Source: an uncultured Cytophagaceae bacterium
GTDB lineage: Bacteria; Bacteroidota; Bacteroidia; Cytophagales; Microscillaceae
Length of the DNA stretch: 11,277 bases
Assembly (NCBI GenBank): GCA_937899305.1
Contig: CALDJV010000322.1
Location: forward strand, 1-11,277
Direction of reading: 5' to 3'
Shown here: positions 1 through 6,485 of the stretch, piece after piece
Layout of the letters: each line of letters opens with the position of its first letter
How positions within the stretch are numbered: the stretch's first letter is position 1
Position numbers and translations under genes: made by a program
Notes under the pieces: model-generated
Told to the model about the DNA's origin: nothing
The model's input: only the letters and a program-made list of their open reading frames with translations
The model's database searches: none

Positions 1-40
1 AATTAATATTTTTTAGAAACACACGTGCGGAAAGTCGGAT
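1..40 (+). repeat. Left copy of a 40-bp perfect inverted repeat
   Basis: These 40 bases are the exact reverse complement of 11224-11263, with no mismatch when compared base by base. Matching stops at position 41 on the inner side; the outer side is cut by the window edge, so the repeat may be longer. It holds a T-rich stretch (8-14) and a CACGTG palindrome (23-28). Unlike the right copy, no open reading frame of useful length starts just after it: the first ATG, at 65, opens only a ten-codon frame. It could be a dispersed leader element, one end of an invertible segment, or an assembly artefact at a contig end. Confidence 0.9.
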
Positions 41-357
41 AGTAACAGAATGGTTATTTTTTTCATGTTTTGCGTTATACTTAGAATTAAAAAATGAACT
101 TATAGTAGTGGGGATCCCACTTATTTTACCTGATGATTGATCAGAAATAATTGTTTATGTTTTGTTGTGATTAAATGTACTGTTTGGTTTGCTTACCCCA
201 ATCGCTTGCAATTAAGCATGTCATAAATTGTAAAAGGTCTTATAGAAAGATTTGAGCCCTTTTTTATGAGGTTTTGTAAGCATTGAAGCCATGATAGTTT
301 GTTCAAAATTGATTACTCTGGCTTTAGTCATCAATCAGTGCCGAAAAGGTGCAGATC
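41..357. other. Non-coding stretch left of the sigma gene
   Basis: I see no supportable gene here. A short hairpin lies at 107-121 (AGTGGG / CCCACT, three-base loop) followed by a weak T-rich stretch; it could be a weak plus-strand terminator but has no gene to serve within the window. The stretch is downstream of the minus-strand sigma gene, and no convincing intrinsic terminator for that gene is present. A 67-codon plus-strand frame at 291-494 overlaps the end of the sigma gene and looks like chance. Confidence 0.6.
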
Positions 358-942
358 CTAGCCAAAAAAATGGAGTCTTCTCATTTCTTGTAAAAGTTCT
401 TTTGGCAAGATTGCATCTGTTTTTACCTGAAAATCAAGTATTTCACCCTTGTCATTTTGTTGAATTTCAAAAAACTCCATCAATACTTCTTTGAGTTTTT
501 TTCGGGCTCGTTGGATGCGCGATTTGGTAGCAGGTAAGGTTAAGTTTAAGATATGCCCTACCACCTTCTGAGGGAGACGTTCAATGTCGCCAAGGTATAA
601 TGGAGCTCCATACTCTTCGGGTAAATAAGTTTGAATGATAAAACCCAGTAAATCGTTGATGTCAGGGTCAACGATTTCGTGATTCACATTTTCCAAAGAC
701 AAGTCTGCTTTTAGATAAGGGCGTTTTTGTTTTTGGCGGTAAAAATCTACCATGGTGTTTTTGACTACCTGAAAAAGCCAGGTTTGATGGTTTTTGATGG
801 GTTGTTGTGCCTGTAATGCGAGATATAGTTTGATACCCACCTCTTGTAAAACATCCTGAATTGTGGCCTTGTCGGGCGTGCCTGTCTTAATAAAATTCAA
901 CAATTCGGGTTGGTGTTTCTTCCAAATGATTTCAAATGTCAT
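358..942 (-). CDS. ECF RNA polymerase sigma factor, SigZ-like
   Basis: This 194-residue protein looks like an extracytoplasmic-function sigma factor of SigZ type, which would direct RNA polymerase to a specific promoter set. Region 2 spans roughly residues 4-75: DVLQEVGIKLYLAL (30-43) fits region 2.1/2.2 and TWLFQVVKNTMVDFYRQKQK (54-73) fits the promoter -10 recognition part. Region 4 spans roughly 105-158, with the helix-turn-helix ending LTLPATKSRIQRARKKLKE (134-152). SigZ proteins usually end in a short Cys-containing tail before a D..G.I.D motif; here the tail keeps NDKGEILD (163-170), but the preceding positions are FFEIQQ and no Cys occurs anywhere in the protein. The last 24 residues form an extra tail. 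The ATG at 942 preserves the whole of region 2. There is no clear Shine-Dalgarno sequence, no anti-sigma gene within the window, and the nearest upstream gene is about 0.95 kb away. Family assignment is confident; the regulon is unknown. Confidence 0.9.
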   Translation of the reverse strand: MTFEIIWKKHQPELLNFIKTGTPDKATIQDVLQEVGIKLYLALQAQQPIKNHQTWLFQVVKNTMVDFYRQKQKRPYLKADLSLENVNHEIVDPDINDLLGFIIQTYLPEEYGAPLYLGDIERLPQKVVGHILNLTLPATKSRIQRARKKLKEVLMEFFEIQQNDKGEILDFQVKTDAILPKELLQEMRRLHFFG

Positions 943-1832
943 GAGAATCTATATTTTTTTAGTCAAGGAACTAACTCAAGTCGTAGGTGGCACCACAAAA
1001 GATGCAGTGTTGCATTGAGTTTGTTTCAACCTGTCCTAAGTTGCACTGCTTTTAAATATTTGATTATCAGGGTTGTATTGTTCATTTTATCCTGGCGAAT
1101 CAGAGAGAAACAATCAAGTTTTTTTGGATAGCAGGCCATGATCGAGATGCAACCTCGATGGTTCACCTGACGGTTCATTGAAATGACCTCGTGACAGACC
1201 AATGGGCTAGGCTACCAAATTATCCTCGTTGTTTGCTAGCTAACCGATGAATAAGTGAGTATAGTGTTAGAAAAAAGAAGGGCAAAGCGTTTTACCCAGG
1301 TGAGTAATGGTATTTTGAATGATTTGGAAAAAATTATCTTATCATTAGATAAAAGAGGAAGTATGAATGGATGGTAATTTTGTTTCATAATACTTATTAT
1401 TTTGGGTTTATGTTTTTTCATCCTCTTTACGCTATATTCTCATATCAATCTATCATTTTTATATGATGAGCGCCTTCCTTGCAATCGCATCTATTTTGGG
1501 TAAAATCTTACTTTCGTACTTTACTTGAATCATTTGATATAATAAATGGCCGGGTTGTTATTGATTGAGTAGCGAATTTGTACTTTTTTTAGTAGAAGCC
1601 AGTATGAAAAGCACGGAATAATCATAAAATGCTATATGCCAGTACGTTAACTAAAAAGAAGCCTTGTTTTGATGAGCAAGCAAAAGTCACCTAATCTGGT
1701 TGAAATTCAATGGCTGGTTTATACTAAAATGAATCACTTGTTGAGAAGAATATAAGCGATGCTTAGGAACGTGTTCCTTAATCATATTTCTATTCGCGTT
1801 GAACCGAAATGAGTATTACGGTGGTGCCAAAT
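943..1832. other. Long gene-poor stretch upstream of the sigma gene
   Basis: About 890 bases are left without a supportable gene. It must hold the sigma promoter (minus strand), but I could not place one with confidence. Small inverted repeats are visible: 1002-1015 (ATGCA / TGCAT, loop GTGT), within about 60-75 bases of the sigma start codon, and 1141-1159 (ATCGAG / CTCGAT, seven-base loop). A 61-codon minus-strand frame at 1236-1421 has low-complexity, A/T-driven composition and no recognisable motif, so I do not call it. I saw no tRNA-like cloverleaf and no transposon end. A small RNA or a decayed gene cannot be excluded. Confidence 0.5.
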
Positions 1833-1863
1833 AAAAAAGCCCTCCTGATAATTCAAGAGAGCT
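1833..1863 (-). terminator. Rho-independent terminator after the lipocalin-like lipoprotein gene
   Basis: Read on the minus strand, an 11-bp stem (1863-1853 pairing with 1848-1838, including two G-U pairs) encloses a four-base ATTA loop and runs directly into six Ts (1838-1833). It begins 30 bases after the stop codon of the small lipoprotein gene. This is the layout of an intrinsic terminator and would close the two-gene unit running from 6130 to 1893. Confidence 0.87.
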
Positions 1864-1892
1864 CTTGTAAAGTAATAAAGTTGACAGTATAC

Positions 1893-2318
1893 CTAGGCCG
1901 GAATCAAAGTAAACGATAAATTTACCTGGCCATTTTTTCCGGTTTCGGCCGCTGTATATTTGAGTTCATTGGCGCTGATGCTTACCCCACTCAGCGTAAT
2001 AGAGGCTCCTCCGGCTACACTCAGCGTAATGGTGGTTTCATCAGTGCTAATACTCCAGGTTCCGGTAGCACTGGTTCCTTGCCGATCTATCAGCGTAAAG
2101 GTTTTATCACTACCCGACTCAGCCAGAGTCAAACGATAACTACTAAACTCACTGGTAATATCTAGAGTTCCTTCCAATACTGAGGAAGCCTTCCAGGTCT
2201 TGAGCAAGTTGGGGTTGGTAGTTTCTCCCTGAGGAGTAGGCGTATCGCCACCGTTGTTACAAGCCTGAGCAAAAACCATTACCAAGGCCAACATTGAGAA
2301 TATAAAAGCTTGTTTCAT
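1893..2318 (-). CDS. Small lipoprotein with lipocalin-like domain
   Basis: This 141-residue protein is a predicted envelope lipoprotein. A hydrophobic signal peptide (1-19) ends in FAQAC, giving lipidated Cys20, followed by a flexible N/G/T/P-rich linker (21-37). The rest resembles the lipocalin-like beta-barrel domains common in Bacteroidota: it opens with LLKTWKASSV (38-47) and carries GTWSISTDETTITLSVAGG (86-104), the usual 'G-T-W-x-hydrophobic, then TTITL' pattern. I prefer the ATG at 2318 because it gives a standard lipoprotein signal; an in-frame ATG at 2336 would add six residues. The gene follows the 1253-residue secreted protein gene by 50 bp (32 bp from the alternative start) on the same strand and is probably co-transcribed with it, ending at the terminator at 1833-1863. 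Its ligand and role are unknown; the domain call rests on short motifs read by eye. Confidence 0.83.
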   Translation of the reverse strand: MKQAFIFSMLALVMVFAQACNNGGDTPTPQGETTNPNLLKTWKASSVLEGTLDITSEFSSYRLTLAESGSDKTFTLIDRQGTSATGTWSISTDETTITLSVAGGASITLSGVSISANELKYTAAETGKNGQVNLSFTLIPA

Positions 2319-2368
2319 TTTTCTTGAATAAATCATTTGATCAATTAAAAATTGAGGTAATTGTTTGA

Positions 2369-5300
2369 TTAGAGTTTGGTAACCCGATGTAAAATAACAC
2401 CTTCGCCAAATGTGATTTTGAGTAGGTATTGTCCTGCCTGAAACCTTTGCATAGGCAATGTTAAACGACCGTTTACCAAAGTTTGCTTCGTAGCCAATAC
2501 TTCTTTTCCTTGATTGTCAAGTACCACAATTTTCACCTGATTGTTGCCCGTTTTTCCTTGAACTTCCATTGTCAAATCGTCAACAAATGGATTGGGGAAC
2601 AAAATAACTTTGGCTTCTTTGAGGTTTTGAGGCAAGGCTGTGACTTGACTTTTACTTACGGTAAGGCTTTGATTTACATCAGCCGCAGGGTCAAAGTTGT
2701 CATTCCCTGCTTGACTGGCGGTAATGGTAGTGGTACCTTCCCCTACGATGGTCACGGTGTTGTCAGTAATGATCGCTACATCGGTGTCTGAACTGGTAAA
2801 TGTAACTGGATTGCCCGATGCCCCACCAGTAGCTGATAAAACAAAGGGAGCATCACCTACTACTTTATTGGCGTCAGTTTCTAGAGTAAAAGTAATGGCT
2901 TGCGAGGCTTTACTGATGGTAAGGCTTTGGGTTACATCAGCCGCAGGATTGAAGCTGTCATTCCCGGCTTGACTGGCGGTAATGGTAGTAGTACCTGCTC
3001 CTACAATGGTAACTACATTACCTGAAATTGTTGCCACAGCAGTATTAGAGCTGGTATAACTGATATCTAACCCTGATGATGTTGTGGCTGAAAGGTTGAA
3101 ATTAGCGTCACCAAAAGTTTTGTTGGCATTGCTTCCCAAAGAGAATGTAATGGTTTGACTAGACTTATTGTTGACAGTGAGGGTTTGAGTAACCTCAGGA
3201 GCAGCGTTGTAATCCTTATTTCCTATTTGATTGGCAGTAATGATGGTGCTACCTTCACCAATCAACTTGACCGTATTCCCTGATACCGTTGCTACTGAAG
3301 TATTCGAACTGGTATAACTGACGGTGAGGTTGGAAGAAGCAGTTCCCGAAAGGGTAAAATCAGCATCTCTTACATTTTTGACAGCATCATTTCCCAAATC
3401 AAAGCGAATGCTTTGTTCTCCCTTGCCCACTGTCAGGGTTTGACTAACACTAGCGGCTTGATTGTAATTGGCATTGCCTTCCTGATTGGCGGTAATGTTA
3501 GCCAGGCCTGCTCCTACAATGGTGACTGTATTACCCGTTATAGTGGCTATACTGGTATTTGAACTAGTAAAAGTAATGGCTTTGCCCGAAGCTCCCCCTA
3601 AGGCCGATAATGTAAATGCGGCATTTCCTACCACTTGGTTGGCGTCACTTCCCAGATCAAAACGAATGGTTTGGTCGGCTTTATTCACCGTAAGAGATTG
3701 GGTAGCTTGAGCACTCGCATAGGTAGCATTTCCGGCTTGTTTGGCGGTAATTATTGTACTACCTGCCCCTACAATAGTAACTTGATCACCTGAGATGGTT
3801 GCCACATTAGGGTTGCTACTAGTAAATGTGATGGGGTTCCCTGAGGCTCCCCCGGTAGCAGTTAAACCAAAGTTTGGGTCACCCACTGTTTTAGTGGCGT
3901 TGCTCCCTAAGCTAAAAGCAATTGTTTGGGCTTGTTTGGCCAACCCGGTAACATTGATTACAAAGTTGTTACTCGGAGTGTTGTTAGGAATCGTGATCAC
4001 CGCATTTTTGTTACCAAGGCTGGTAGGGCTAAATTTCACTTTAAAATTGCTGCTGGCACCCGGCACAATGCTTGAAGAGGGTTGACTAGTGATAGAGAAT
4101 TCACTGGCCTGAGCTCCACTAATACTAATCAGAGGGGTTTGAGTAAGTTCCAAGTTATCATCCCCGTTATTTTTTATAGTAAAACTTATTTCATCACTGC
4201 TTTGTCCAATCGTGAGAGCACCAAAATCATAATTACCTCCTGCATCAATATTATTGGTTGCTTGGCTAATGGCCATTTTTCCGTTGATTGCCTTGATAAT
4301 AGTACCATTTGTTCCTGTCATCACTACGTTTTGATCTACATAATCCATGTTCATAATGACCGTGTTTTCATGGATGATGGGCTCTACTCTTTGCCAGCTT
4401 CTTCCATTGTCTTTGGTTTGGTAAATGGTACCTGTTGTACCTGCGGTATATCCATTAAACTCGTCATAAAAGGCAATATGGCGGAAAGTAGCGGTCTGCC
4501 CTGATGGAGTAATTGTATTCTTGGTCCATCTCGTTCCTCCATAACTCGTGAAGTACACCGCACCATTTGCGGAGCAAATGTATATCCTGTTTTTACCATT
4601 GGAGGTGATGTTATAGAAGGTATCGGTACCGATCAGCTTTTTGGTCCAGGTTTCTCCTCCATCGTTGGTAGTAAATACAAATCCTAGCTCCCCTTGTTTG
4701 ATTCCATATCCGGTATAGGCATCAGTAAAAACAACTTTACCAGGAATTGTCTGGCCTGCGCGTGGTGCTATCCAGGTTTTCCCTCCATCATAACTTCTTC
4801 TAAAAGCACCACCAGATGTAAGGAAAATATTTTGGTCAGTATGATGAGTAATAGAAGTACTGGTAGCACTTATTCCAAAAGGGAGTACTATTTCCCAAGA
4901 GTTTCCTCCATCAGCGGTTCTATACAATGAGCGGTCAGTACCCAAAAAACCGATTGATTCGTTGATAAACTCGATGTGCCTAATCGTATAATTGATCCCT
5001 AAATCCGGGTTGGGTGCGTGAGCCCAGGTAGTTCCTCCATCTTCGGTTGTTAAAAGTTTTCCCTGGGCTTCTATGGCGTAGCCTTTATTACTGTTTCGGA
5101 AGGTGATACTGGTTACATTAGGAGACCTGGTGGATTTATTGGCAAGTTGATTTACTTGTGTCCAGGTAACGCCACCATCAGTAGTTTGTATTATCAATCC
5201 GTTTTTTCCTACAATATACCCCTGGTTATTATTAAGGAAATGCACATCTTTATATTCTACACCAGTATTTGGAGGAGGGGGAGGGGTAGTAAGTTGAGTC

Positions 5301-6130
5301 CAATTAAGGCCTCCATCAGTAGATTTATAAGCATTACCTGTTCCAAGTCCAACCTGGATGGCATAACCTGTGTTCTCATCAGTAAAAATAAATTTACGGG
5401 TCTCTAAGGCGGGTCTAACTCTGGATGTTGACCAGTTGGCGCCTCCATCAGTGGTGATATACAATATGCCTTGCTCCATCATATATCCCTTTTGAGCAGT
5501 GAAAAACTGTACCTGGTTAAATGTTTTTCCACTGGCATTTGAGTACATCGATGTCCAGTTAGTACCACCATCGGTGGTTTTCAAAGCAACATCTTGACCA
5601 ACAATAAACCCATTTGATGCATCTACGAAATGCACACTAGTTAAATTTCTATTGGTTCCAGTACTTATATTTGTCCAGTTGTCTCCCCCATCGGTGGTTT
5701 TTTGTAACCCTCCACGTGCTCCTACTGCGAACCCGGTTTGGCTATCCAAAAAGAATATATCGGAAAGGAAGGCATTCCCAACATTCACTTTTGTCCAAGT
5801 ATGACCACCATCAGTAGTTCTATATATACCTCCGTTGGCAGCGTAAGCTGCCACCACAAAGCCAGTAGTTGTACTTACAAATTCAATATCATAAGCGGTT
5901 CGTGGAAAGTTGTATACCTGAATCCAATTTGTTCCTCCATCGGTAGTTTTAGATACATATCCTTCAGAAGTGACCGCATAAGCTACTTGGTCATTTAGAT
6001 AGTCTACACTTATTTGGTTTCCTATGGCAGCAGGAAGAACTTGTTTGAGGCGTTGTGCCTGCGCATCGTTTTGCTGAATTAGCCATCCAAGGCAAATAAA
6101 AGTCCATAAAATGCTTCTTTGAAAATTCAT
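2369..6130 (-). CDS. Large secreted BNR/Ycf48-like multidomain protein with T9SS sorting domain
   Basis: This 1253-residue protein is a predicted T9SS cargo, secreted to the surface or medium. A signal peptide (1-25) ends AQA|Q. Residues about 58-583 hold 13 motifs of the form TTDGGxxW (for example at 61-69, 104-112, 144-152, 315-323), as in BNR/Ycf48-like propeller blades; 13 copies suggest two propellers, which is inference. Residues 626-729 resemble a choice-of-anchor-D/ASH-like domain (DFGALTIG; FKVKFSPTSLG). Five Ig-like repeats of about 85 residues follow (735-1160), each with a TSSNxxVATI-type core and ITAxQxGN. The C-terminal sorting domain (about 1174-1253) begins ILFPNPF and ends GQYLLKITF...HRVTKL. 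A five-proline run sits at 283-287. The protein shows no enzyme active site; BNR architectures often serve binding or adhesion, but the substrate is unknown. The ATG at 6130 gives the signal peptide directly. It is the first gene of a unit with the small lipoprotein downstream. Confidence 0.93.
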   Translation of the reverse strand: MNFQRSILWTFICLGWLIQQNDAQAQRLKQVLPAAIGNQISVDYLNDQVAYAVTSEGYVSKTTDGGTNWIQVYNFPRTAYDIEFVSTTTGFVVAAYAANGGIYRTTDGGHTWTKVNVGNAFLSDIFFLDSQTGFAVGARGGLQKTTDGGDNWTNISTGTNRNLTSVHFVDASNGFIVGQDVALKTTDGGTNWTSMYSNASGKTFNQVQFFTAQKGYMMEQGILYITTDGGANWSTSRVRPALETRKFIFTDENTGYAIQVGLGTGNAYKSTDGGLNWTQLTTPPPPPNTGVEYKDVHFLNNNQGYIVGKNGLIIQTTDGGVTWTQVNQLANKSTRSPNVTSITFRNSNKGYAIEAQGKLLTTEDGGTTWAHAPNPDLGINYTIRHIEFINESIGFLGTDRSLYRTADGGNSWEIVLPFGISATSTSITHHTDQNIFLTSGGAFRRSYDGGKTWIAPRAGQTIPGKVVFTDAYTGYGIKQGELGFVFTTNDGGETWTKKLIGTDTFYNITSNGKNRIYICSANGAVYFTSYGGTRWTKNTITPSGQTATFRHIAFYDEFNGYTAGTTGTIYQTKDNGRSWQRVEPIIHENTVIMNMDYVDQNVVMTGTNGTIIKAINGKMAISQATNNIDAGGNYDFGALTIGQSSDEISFTIKNNGDDNLELTQTPLISISGAQASEFSITSQPSSSIVPGASSNFKVKFSPTSLGNKNAVITIPNNTPSNNFVINVTGLAKQAQTIAFSLGSNATKTVGDPNFGLTATGGASGNPITFTSSNPNVATISGDQVTIVGAGSTIITAKQAGNATYASAQATQSLTVNKADQTIRFDLGSDANQVVGNAAFTLSALGGASGKAITFTSSNTSIATITGNTVTIVGAGLANITANQEGNANYNQAASVSQTLTVGKGEQSIRFDLGNDAVKNVRDADFTLSGTASSNLTVSYTSSNTSVATVSGNTVKLIGEGSTIITANQIGNKDYNAAPEVTQTLTVNNKSSQTITFSLGSNANKTFGDANFNLSATTSSGLDISYTSSNTAVATISGNVVTIVGAGTTTITASQAGNDSFNPAADVTQSLTISKASQAITFTLETDANKVVGDAPFVLSATGGASGNPVTFTSSDTDVAIITDNTVTIVGEGTTTITASQAGNDNFDPAADVNQSLTVSKSQVTALPQNLKEAKVILFPNPFVDDLTMEVQGKTGNNQVKIVVLDNQGKEVLATKQTLVNGRLTLPMQRFQAGQYLLKITFGEGVILHRVTKL
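2651..3928 (-). repeat. Five tandem Ig-like repeats (about 255 bp each) inside the secreted protein gene
   Basis: The segment encoding residues 735-1160 is a tandem array of five units averaging 85 codons. Each unit starts near Q-[TSA]-I-x-F-x-L, passes a [YF]TSS-[ND] strand and a VTIVGxG strand, and ends QSLTV/QTLTV. The last two units are the most alike: the DNA from about 2674 matches that from about 2932 (offset 258 bp) with only about six differences over the first 66 bases by eye. This points to a fairly recent duplication or gene conversion between those two units. The units resemble the bacterial Ig-like/MBG-type modules of secreted Bacteroidota proteins. Confidence 0.88.
4385..5977 (-). 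repeat. Array of 13 BNR/Ycf48-like motifs inside the secreted protein gene
   Basis: Residues about 52-582 carry 13 copies of the TTDGGxxW turn, mostly 33-55 residues apart. Many copies follow a TGY/NGF.VG-type strand (NGFIVG, QGYIVG, TGFAVG), the blade signature of Ycf48/BNR propellers. The first seven copies are close to consensus. Later ones drift, for example RTADGG (404-409), RSYDGG (445-450), FTSYGG (527-532) and QTKDNG (571-576). The same short DNA word (CCTCCATC, plus strand) recurs through the array because each motif encodes D-G-G. Confidence 0.85.
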
Positions 6131-6205
6131 GTTTGATTAACTTAAATTATGATAGAAATAAAGTTTGATATTATATTACTTGAAAAAAATAGTACTGTTA
6201 TCGAT

Positions 6206-6229
6206 AAGAGTATATTGTCATATACTTTT
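6206..6229. repeat. Inverted repeat, 10-bp arms, in the divergent region
   Basis: Arms 6206-6215 and 6220-6229 pair (AAGAGTATAT with ATATACTTTT, one G-T wobble) around a four-base TGTC loop. On the plus strand a run of six Ts (6226-6231) begins in the right arm and extends past it, so it resembles a weak A/T-rich terminator, but no plus-strand gene lies before it. It is 75-100 bases upstream of the secreted protein start codon and could equally be an operator for that gene. Confidence 0.45.
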
Positions 6230-6325
6230 TTGAGGGTAGACTTACGGACGTAAAATCGAAAGTTTTTTTAAAAAAAAATGAGGTGGATGGAGTGACGTGT
6301 TGGACCCACAACATTGACTTTGATT

Positions 6326-6348
6326 CCATTGAATACAACGCTCAATGG
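6326..6348. repeat. Inverted repeat CCATTGA / TCAATGG
   Basis: Perfect 7-bp arms (6326-6332 and 6342-6348) are separated by nine bases, a centre-to-centre distance of 16 bp. That spacing would suit a dimeric regulator binding one face of the helix. It lies 138-160 bases upstream of the lipoprotein ATG. Function is inferred only from position and symmetry. Confidence 0.4.
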
Positions 6349-6384
6349 GTAATTCATTCAAGAAACCTTTCTCTTCTCTAAAAA

Positions 6385-6402
6385 CCCTGTTAATTTACAG
6401 GG
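6385..6402. repeat. Inverted repeat CCCTGT / ACAGGG
   Basis: Perfect 6-bp arms (6385-6390 and 6397-6402) flank a six-base TAATTT spacer. It lies just upstream of the candidate promoter of the lipoprotein pair (6420-6454), a plausible operator position. There is no T-run after it, so it is not an intrinsic terminator. Confidence 0.4.
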
Positions 6403-6419
6403 ATATACAATCTATGTAG

Positions 6420-6454
6420 TTGTGTGTACAATTAGGCATAACTTGCTTAATTTG
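6420..6454 (+). promoter_or_regulatory. Candidate Bacteroidota-type promoter for the lipoprotein pair
   Basis: TTAATTTG at 6447-6454 matches the Bacteroidota -7 consensus TAnnTTTG at all but one fixed position, and a TTG lies upstream at 6420-6422. The spacing between them is 24 bases, longer than the usual roughly 19-21, which weakens the call. It would start transcripts about 25 bases before the ATG at 6486. Confidence 0.25.
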
Positions 6455-6485
6455 CACTTTAAACAAATCTTATCTAAAAACAACA

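Larger units (their letters stand above)
6131..6485. promoter_or_regulatory. Divergent intergenic region with promoters for both flanking units
   Basis: This 355-base A/T-rich gap separates the secreted protein gene (minus) from the lipoprotein pair (plus), so it must hold both promoters. It contains three short inverted repeats, listed separately (6206-6229, 6326-6348, 6385-6402). No open reading frame is supportable; a frame running in from 6420 is simply an in-frame extension of the lipoprotein gene. Neither flanking start codon has a clear Shine-Dalgarno sequence, as is common in Bacteroidota. Confidence 0.6.

Noticed and set aside
107..121. Hairpin AGTGGG / CCCACT as a terminator
   Set aside because: The stem is short, the T-run is weak, and no plus-strand gene within the window would end there, so I note it only within the non-coding entry.
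910..1131. Plus-strand 73-codon open frame overlapping the start of the sigma gene
   Set aside because: It overlaps the sigma start on the opposite strand and shows no motif or plausible start context.
1236..1421. Minus-strand 61-codon open frame in the gene-poor stretch
   Set aside because: It is short, has A/T-driven composition, lacks a recognisable motif and has no upstream signal. I cannot separate it from chance.
2651..3928. Possible CRISPR-like or satellite repeat array
   Set aside because: The roughly 255-bp units are diverged, in frame and encode Ig-like domains, with no short identical repeats separated by unique spacers.
4082..4504. Plus-strand 140-codon open frame opposite the large secreted protein gene
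   Set aside because: It lies wholly antisense to a well-supported gene with repeated domains, has no recognisable motif, and several similar frames occur along the same gene as a by-product of its codon use.
6420..6485. Upstream in-frame extension of the first lipoprotein gene
   Set aside because: It would place 22 polar residues before the signal peptide and overlap the likely promoter; the ATG at 6486 gives a standard lipoprotein signal.
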